Below, in pieces: positions 5,688 to 7,549 of a stretch of 7,549 bases of DNA; the stretch's first letter is position 1, and each line of letters begins with the position of its first letter. Both the position numbers and the translations under genes were made by a program. Under the pieces are notes generated by a model. It did not search any database, was not told the origin of the DNA, and saw only the letters and a list, made by a program, of their open reading frames with translations. Source of the stretch: an uncultured Rhodospirillaceae bacterium (lineage in GTDB: Bacteria; Pseudomonadota; Alphaproteobacteria; Thalassobaculales; Thalassobaculaceae); contig CALAHL010000890.1 of assembly GCA_937891725.1 (NCBI GenBank), positions 1 through 7,549 of the forward strand, given 5' to 3'.

Positions 5688-6143
5688 CCGGCAGGTCACG
5701 TTGTAAATCCACGAATCCGCACCGGACGGCCGGGCGAACACGTCGATAACCTGGTCGGTTTTGGTGTAGCAGTGGAATAGCGGGATGGTCAGGAAGTTGG
5801 TGATCGTGAAGGACAGAGCCCCACCGCCGTAACTCTCCCCCTCCAGACAGACCCGCTCGGTCCGGCCCTTGGCGACCCGGAAACTGGCCCGCTCGCGGGT
5901 TTTCATCTGCATGCGGCCGGTGATCGTGAACGGCGCGCGGTTCCGGATCAGGCTGCAATATTCTCCGGCATAGGTCTCCCCCGTCGGGGGGACGTTTTCC
6001 TTCAGATTGGTGGGACCGACATTCTCACGTGTCGGTTCCTCCTCGCAGGCCGCGAGGACGAACAGCATTGTGAGGCAGAGAACCATACGTTTGATCATGG
6101 TCCGAGAGTGGGCACCCGTCCTCTGTCCGTCAATGCGGCTCAT
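5685..6143 (-). CDS. Lipoprotein with four additional cysteines, unknown function
   Basis: Starting at 6143 the product has 152 residues. The signal peptide core is MIKRMVLCLTMLFVLAAC, with lipobox LAAC, so the mature protein begins at that cysteine and is anchored to a membrane. After an acidic, Pro-rich linker (EEEPTREN and about 20 more residues) comes a roughly 100-residue domain. It has four more cysteines (in EYCSLI, ERVCLEG, FHCYTK and the final VTCR), enough for two disulfides. I do not recognise a family. Two starts are possible. ATG 6143 overlaps the upstream permease TGA as ATGA, as at the other junction of this operon, but leaves a long n-region. ATG 6098 gives an ideal 18-residue signal peptide but has almost no ribosome site. 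As the last gene after two peptide-type permeases it could be a transporter accessory, or simply co-transcribed. Confidence 0.72.
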   Translation of the reverse strand: MSRIDGQRTGAHSRTMIKRMVLCLTMLFVLAACEEEPTRENVGPTNLKENVPPTGETYAGEYCSLIRNRAPFTITGRMQMKTRERASFRVAKGRTERVCLEGESYGGGALSFTITNFLTIPLFHCYTKTDQVIDVFARPSGADSWIYNVTCR

Positions 6144-7012
6144 TGTCGGCGCTGCCGGGTGCGCGGGTCGAGGATGTCGCGGAGGGCATCACCCAGGAGA
6201 TTGACAGACACCACCGTCAGGAAGATCAGCAGGCCCGGCCAGACCGCCTGCATCGGGGCCTGCCAGATCAGTTCCTGCGCTCCGGTCAGCATGTTGCCCC
6301 AACTGGGGGTCGGCGGCCGGACACCGAGGCCGAGGAAGCTCAGCACACTTTCGAACAACACCACATTGCCGACCGCCAGGGTCATCGCAACCAGGATCGG
6401 GGCGGCGGTGTTCGGTAGGATGTGGCGCAGCATGATCCGGTCGGTGCCGTAACCGAGCGATCGGGCGGCCATCACGAACTCCCGTTCGCGCAGGCTGAGG
6501 GTCTGCGCCCGCACCAGCCGGGCGGTCGTCGGCCAGGAGACCAAGGCGACCAGCAGCACCAGCCGGATCAGCGAGGTCGTCTCCGCCTCCGCCACCTGCT
6601 GAGAGAGCCCGAGCTTGGTGAGATCGACCGCCGCCAGCACGATCAGCAGCGGCAAGAGCGGGAGTGCGATCACTGCATCGGCGAGCCGCATCAGCAGATC
6701 GTCCAGACGTCCGCCGACGAATCCGGCACTCAACCCGATAACCGTGCCGAGCGCGCTGCCCGCGACCGCCGCCGACAACCCGACGGCCAGCGAGACCCGT
6801 CCGCCTTCCAGAAGGCGCATCAGAAGGTCCCGACCCAGCTCGTCGGTTCCGAGCGGGTGATCCGCCGAGGGCGGGCCGAGCCGGTCGAACAGGTCCACCG
6901 CTTCCGCATCCAGGCCGAGCGCCCAGCCCAGAAGCGGTGCCAACAGGGCGAGACCGGCCAACAGGCCCAGCATGCCGCCGGAGAGCACAACCGCGAGCCT
7001 ATGTCGCCTCAT
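6140..7012 (-). CDS. Peptide-type ABC transporter permease, DppC/OppC-like
   Basis: The 290-residue inner-membrane protein has the family's features in order. An N-terminal membrane segment (8-30) is followed by the signature HPLGTDELGRDLLMRLLEGG (52-71). Membrane segments follow at about 74-98 and 112-130. The cytoplasmic EAA loop EFVMAARSLGYGTDRIMLRH (178-197) contacts the ATPase. Then come ILPNTAAPI (198-206), SFLGLGVRPPTPSWGNML (225-242) and a final segment (257-275). With a DppB-type partner it forms the channel for import of di/oligopeptides or similar substrates such as nickel complexes or opines; which one is not readable. The loop 128-148 (VDLTKLGLSQQVAEAETTSL) looks longer than in typical DppC and is a possible subfamily mark. 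ATG 7012 overlaps the preceding permease stop as ATGA. No ATPase gene follows, so dppD/F equivalents must lie upstream in the operon or elsewhere. Confidence 0.92.
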   Translation of the reverse strand: MRRHRLAVVLSGGMLGLLAGLALLAPLLGWALGLDAEAVDLFDRLGPPSADHPLGTDELGRDLLMRLLEGGRVSLAVGLSAAVAGSALGTVIGLSAGFVGGRLDDLLMRLADAVIALPLLPLLIVLAAVDLTKLGLSQQVAEAETTSLIRLVLLVALVSWPTTARLVRAQTLSLREREFVMAARSLGYGTDRIMLRHILPNTAAPILVAMTLAVGNVVLFESVLSFLGLGVRPPTPSWGNMLTGAQELIWQAPMQAVWPGLLIFLTVVSVNLLGDALRDILDPRTRQRRQ

Positions 7013-7549
7013 CGTCCCGGCTCCCGGCCCAGGGTGATCCGAGGGTCCAGTTTCGCGTAGGCAAGGTCGGCAAGCAGGTTCCCGATCAGCGTGGCGCTGG
7101 CCGCCACCAGCAGGCCGATCAGGGCGAGGTTGTAGTCGTTGCCCATGATCGCGTCGTAGATCGTCTTGCCCATTCCGAGCTGGCCGAACATGGTCTCGGT
7201 GATCAGGGCACCGGAGACCAGAGCACCGAGATCGAGCCCCAACAGCGTCACCAGCGGCAGCAGCGCGTTCCTGAGCGCATGGCGCCAGATCACCCGGTGC
7301 TCGGTGATGCCCTTGGCGCGGGCGGTTCGGACATAGTCCTCGGACAAGGCCTCGATCATCGCCGAGCGGAGGTGGCGGGTATAGGTCGCGACGGTCGCTA
7401 CAGACAGGGTCGCGACCGGCAGGATCAGGTGCATCAGACGATCCAGAAAGCCCCCGTCGCCTCCCGAGGAGCGCATGCCGCCGGCCGGCAGCCAGCCCAG
7501 GATCACGGCAAACAGGATGATCATCAGGAGCGCGAACCAGAATGGCGGG
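7009..7549 (-). CDS. Peptide-type ABC transporter permease, DppB/OppB-like (C-terminal part, cut by window edge)
   Basis: The minus-strand frame is open from the window edge at 7549 to TGA at 7011-7009 and gives 179 residues. The first visible residues PPFWFALLMIILFAVILGWL continue upstream of the internal ATG at 7524 and match the mid-protein 'P.FW...LLI..FA..LGWLP..G' region of DppB/OppB. The true start is therefore beyond the window. Next come a periplasmic linker rich in Gly/Ser, HLILPVATLSVATVATYTRH, and the EAA loop EDYVRTARAKGITEHRVIWR with RHALRNALLPLVTLLG. The conserved GALITETMFGQLGMGK follows, and then the final membrane segment before LDPRITLG. It pairs with the DppC-like product encoded immediately downstream with a 4-nt ATGA overlap, which supports coupled production of the two subunits at equal amounts. 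The substrate is most likely small peptides. Confidence 0.93.
   Translation of the reverse strand, partial: PPFWFALLMIILFAVILGWLPAGGMRSSGGDGGFLDRLMHLILPVATLSVATVATYTRHLRSAMIEALSEDYVRTARAKGITEHRVIWRHALRNALLPLVTLLGLDLGALVSGALITETMFGQLGMGKTIYDAIMGNDYNLALIGLLVAASATLIGNLLADLAYAKLDPRITLGREPGR

Noticed and set aside
6422..7060. 212-codon plus-strand frame opposite the DppC-like permease
   Set aside because: Gln/Arg/His-rich translation without domains; the minus-strand frame has the complete permease signature.
1..7549. CRISPR arrays, tRNA/rRNA genes, transposase genes or terminal inverted repeats
   Set aside because: Looked for on both strands; no regularly spaced repeats, no RNA gene signatures and no transposase motifs seen.

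Overview
The window looks like chromosomal DNA of a GC-rich proteobacterium, most likely an alphaproteobacterium. The basis is codon use dominated by G/C third positions, tightly packed genes with 4-nt ATGA overlaps, and the mix of peptide-handling genes. The genus cannot be read from the sequence. No rRNA, tRNA, CRISPR array or insertion sequence is visible.

Left part (1-2484). The window opens in the last 39 codons of a plus-strand gene whose end resembles a PfkB/ribokinase-type sugar kinase. A 43-residue lipoprotein gene follows on the minus strand (136-267). Next comes a 324-base leader holding two short, back-to-back reading frames, the first with a near-perfect ribosome binding site. 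It leads into a polytopic membrane protein gene of about 630 codons (592-2484), possibly an envelope glycosyltransferase-like protein. That gene is split by a single in-frame amber codon (TAG, 1033-1035), with the frame perfectly open on both sides. The stretch has visibly lower GC than the rest.

Middle (2481-5677). The membrane protein gene overlaps the start of a 397-residue metal-dependent amidohydrolase with a full set of binuclear-site ligands. It resembles the amidohydrolase-superfamily dipeptidases that use a carboxylated lysine. A 25-nt gap with a hairpin separates it from a convergent gene for a small exported protein of unknown function (3700-4305, minus). A 205-base divergent spacer follows, with a 10-bp tandem repeat and an imperfect palindrome. 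Then comes a 388-residue M20D-type amidohydrolase/aminoacylase (4511-5677, plus).

Right part (5685-7549, minus strand). This is the tail of a peptide-type ABC transporter operon, read right to left: a DppB/OppB-like permease (cut by the window edge), a DppC/OppC-like permease, and a lipoprotein with four further cysteines. Both junctions can be 4-nt ATGA overlaps.

Taken together, the middle and right parts suggest import of small peptides or acylated amino acids through the permease pair and their hydrolysis in the cytoplasm by the two amidohydrolases. This is inferred from gene neighbourhood; the substrate is not shown by the sequence. I did not find a clearly new multi-gene system. The most unusual items are the amber-split membrane protein, the chain of small frames ahead of it, and the cysteine-bearing lipoprotein attached to the permease genes.
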